Shown: positions 5,674-5,760 of the stretch, piece by piece | How the letters are laid out: every line of letters starts with the position of its first letter | How positions within the stretch are numbered: the stretch's first letter is position 1 | NCBI GenBank assembly: GCA_902773285.1 | Contig: CACYDS010000002.1 | Coordinates: 1-5,760, forward strand | Source of the DNA: an uncultured Pseudomonadota bacterium | Lineage (GTDB): Bacteria; Pseudomonadota; Alphaproteobacteria; RUG11792 | Direction of reading: 5' to 3' | Length of the DNA: 5,760 nucleotides | Program-made: the position numbers and the translations under genes | Notes under the pieces: generated by a model | Told to the model about the DNA's origin: nothing | Seen by the model: only the letters and a program-made list of their open reading frames with translations | Database searches by the model: none

Positions 5674-5760
5674 ATGTTAAATAAAAATTATTTATTCTTA
5701 TGCAATGTTGTAGTTATGGCTATTTCTAATGCAGCTATTGCGCATGATGTCAAAGAAGCC
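5674..5760 (+). CDS. Secreted protein, N-terminal part only
   Basis: Only the first 29 residues are in the window and the gene runs off the right edge. The start is MLNKNYLF, with a lysine at position 4, followed by a hydrophobic core (about 6-17) and the sequence NAAIA-HD. This is a good Sec signal peptide, with signal peptidase I cleavage expected after Ala23 (A-I-A). A Cys at position 10 is not in a lipobox, so it is not a lipoprotein by this evidence. The mature protein begins HDVKEA, too short to place in a family. A porin-like or other periplasmic/outer-membrane protein would fit the strong ribosome binding site and isolated position, but that is a guess. Confidence 0.7.
   Translation, partial: MLNKNYLFLCNVVVMAISNAAIAHDVKEA

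Noticed and set aside
1..5760. CRISPR arrays, transposon ends, phage or defence genes
   Set aside because: No regularly spaced repeats, no terminal inverted repeats with a transposase, and no defence-related domains were found.

Overview
The window looks like chromosomal DNA of a low-GC alphaproteobacterium. Three things support this. Ribosomal protein L36 has the zinc-ligand-free form with the RRKGR/YIINK/KARQG-like pattern typical of Alphaproteobacteria. IspD and IspF are fused into one protein, which is common in Alphaproteobacteria and Epsilonproteobacteria. LolD indicates a Gram-negative envelope. Base composition is AT-rich and looks even across genes. I see no insertion sequence, phage gene, CRISPR array or other mobile DNA. 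I cannot name a genus from this sequence.

The left half reads leftward (minus strand) as one apparent transcription unit: a promoter, tRNA-Gln(CTG), pheS (phenylalanyl-tRNA synthetase alpha subunit), then a MATE-family multidrug/cation antiporter. The encoded CCA tail of the tRNA shares a base with an ATG that opens the pheS reading frame. A second ATG ten codons further in is the better start. pheS and the MATE gene overlap by 17 bases, and pheT is not here.

The right half reads rightward from a divergent intergenic region (2618-2762) with one near-consensus sigma70-type promoter: rpmJ (L36), ispDF (methylerythritol phosphate isoprenoid pathway) and a small HD-domain hydrolase. These three are packed tightly: rpmJ stop TAA is followed directly by the ispDF TTG start, and ispDF overlaps the HD gene by ATGA. 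After a 79-base gap comes a solitary lolD, the ATPase of the lipoprotein-releasing ABC transporter, without lolC/lolE beside it. A 319-base stretch with no convincing gene follows. At the right edge is the start of a secreted or outer-membrane/periplasmic protein with its own Shine-Dalgarno sequence and signal peptide.

The content is mostly housekeeping: translation, isoprenoid synthesis, envelope biogenesis and transport. I found no evidence for a new defence or mobile system. The points most worth a second look are the tRNA-Gln/pheS junction, the non-canonical active-site residues of the IspF domain, and the HD hydrolase translationally coupled to ispDF.
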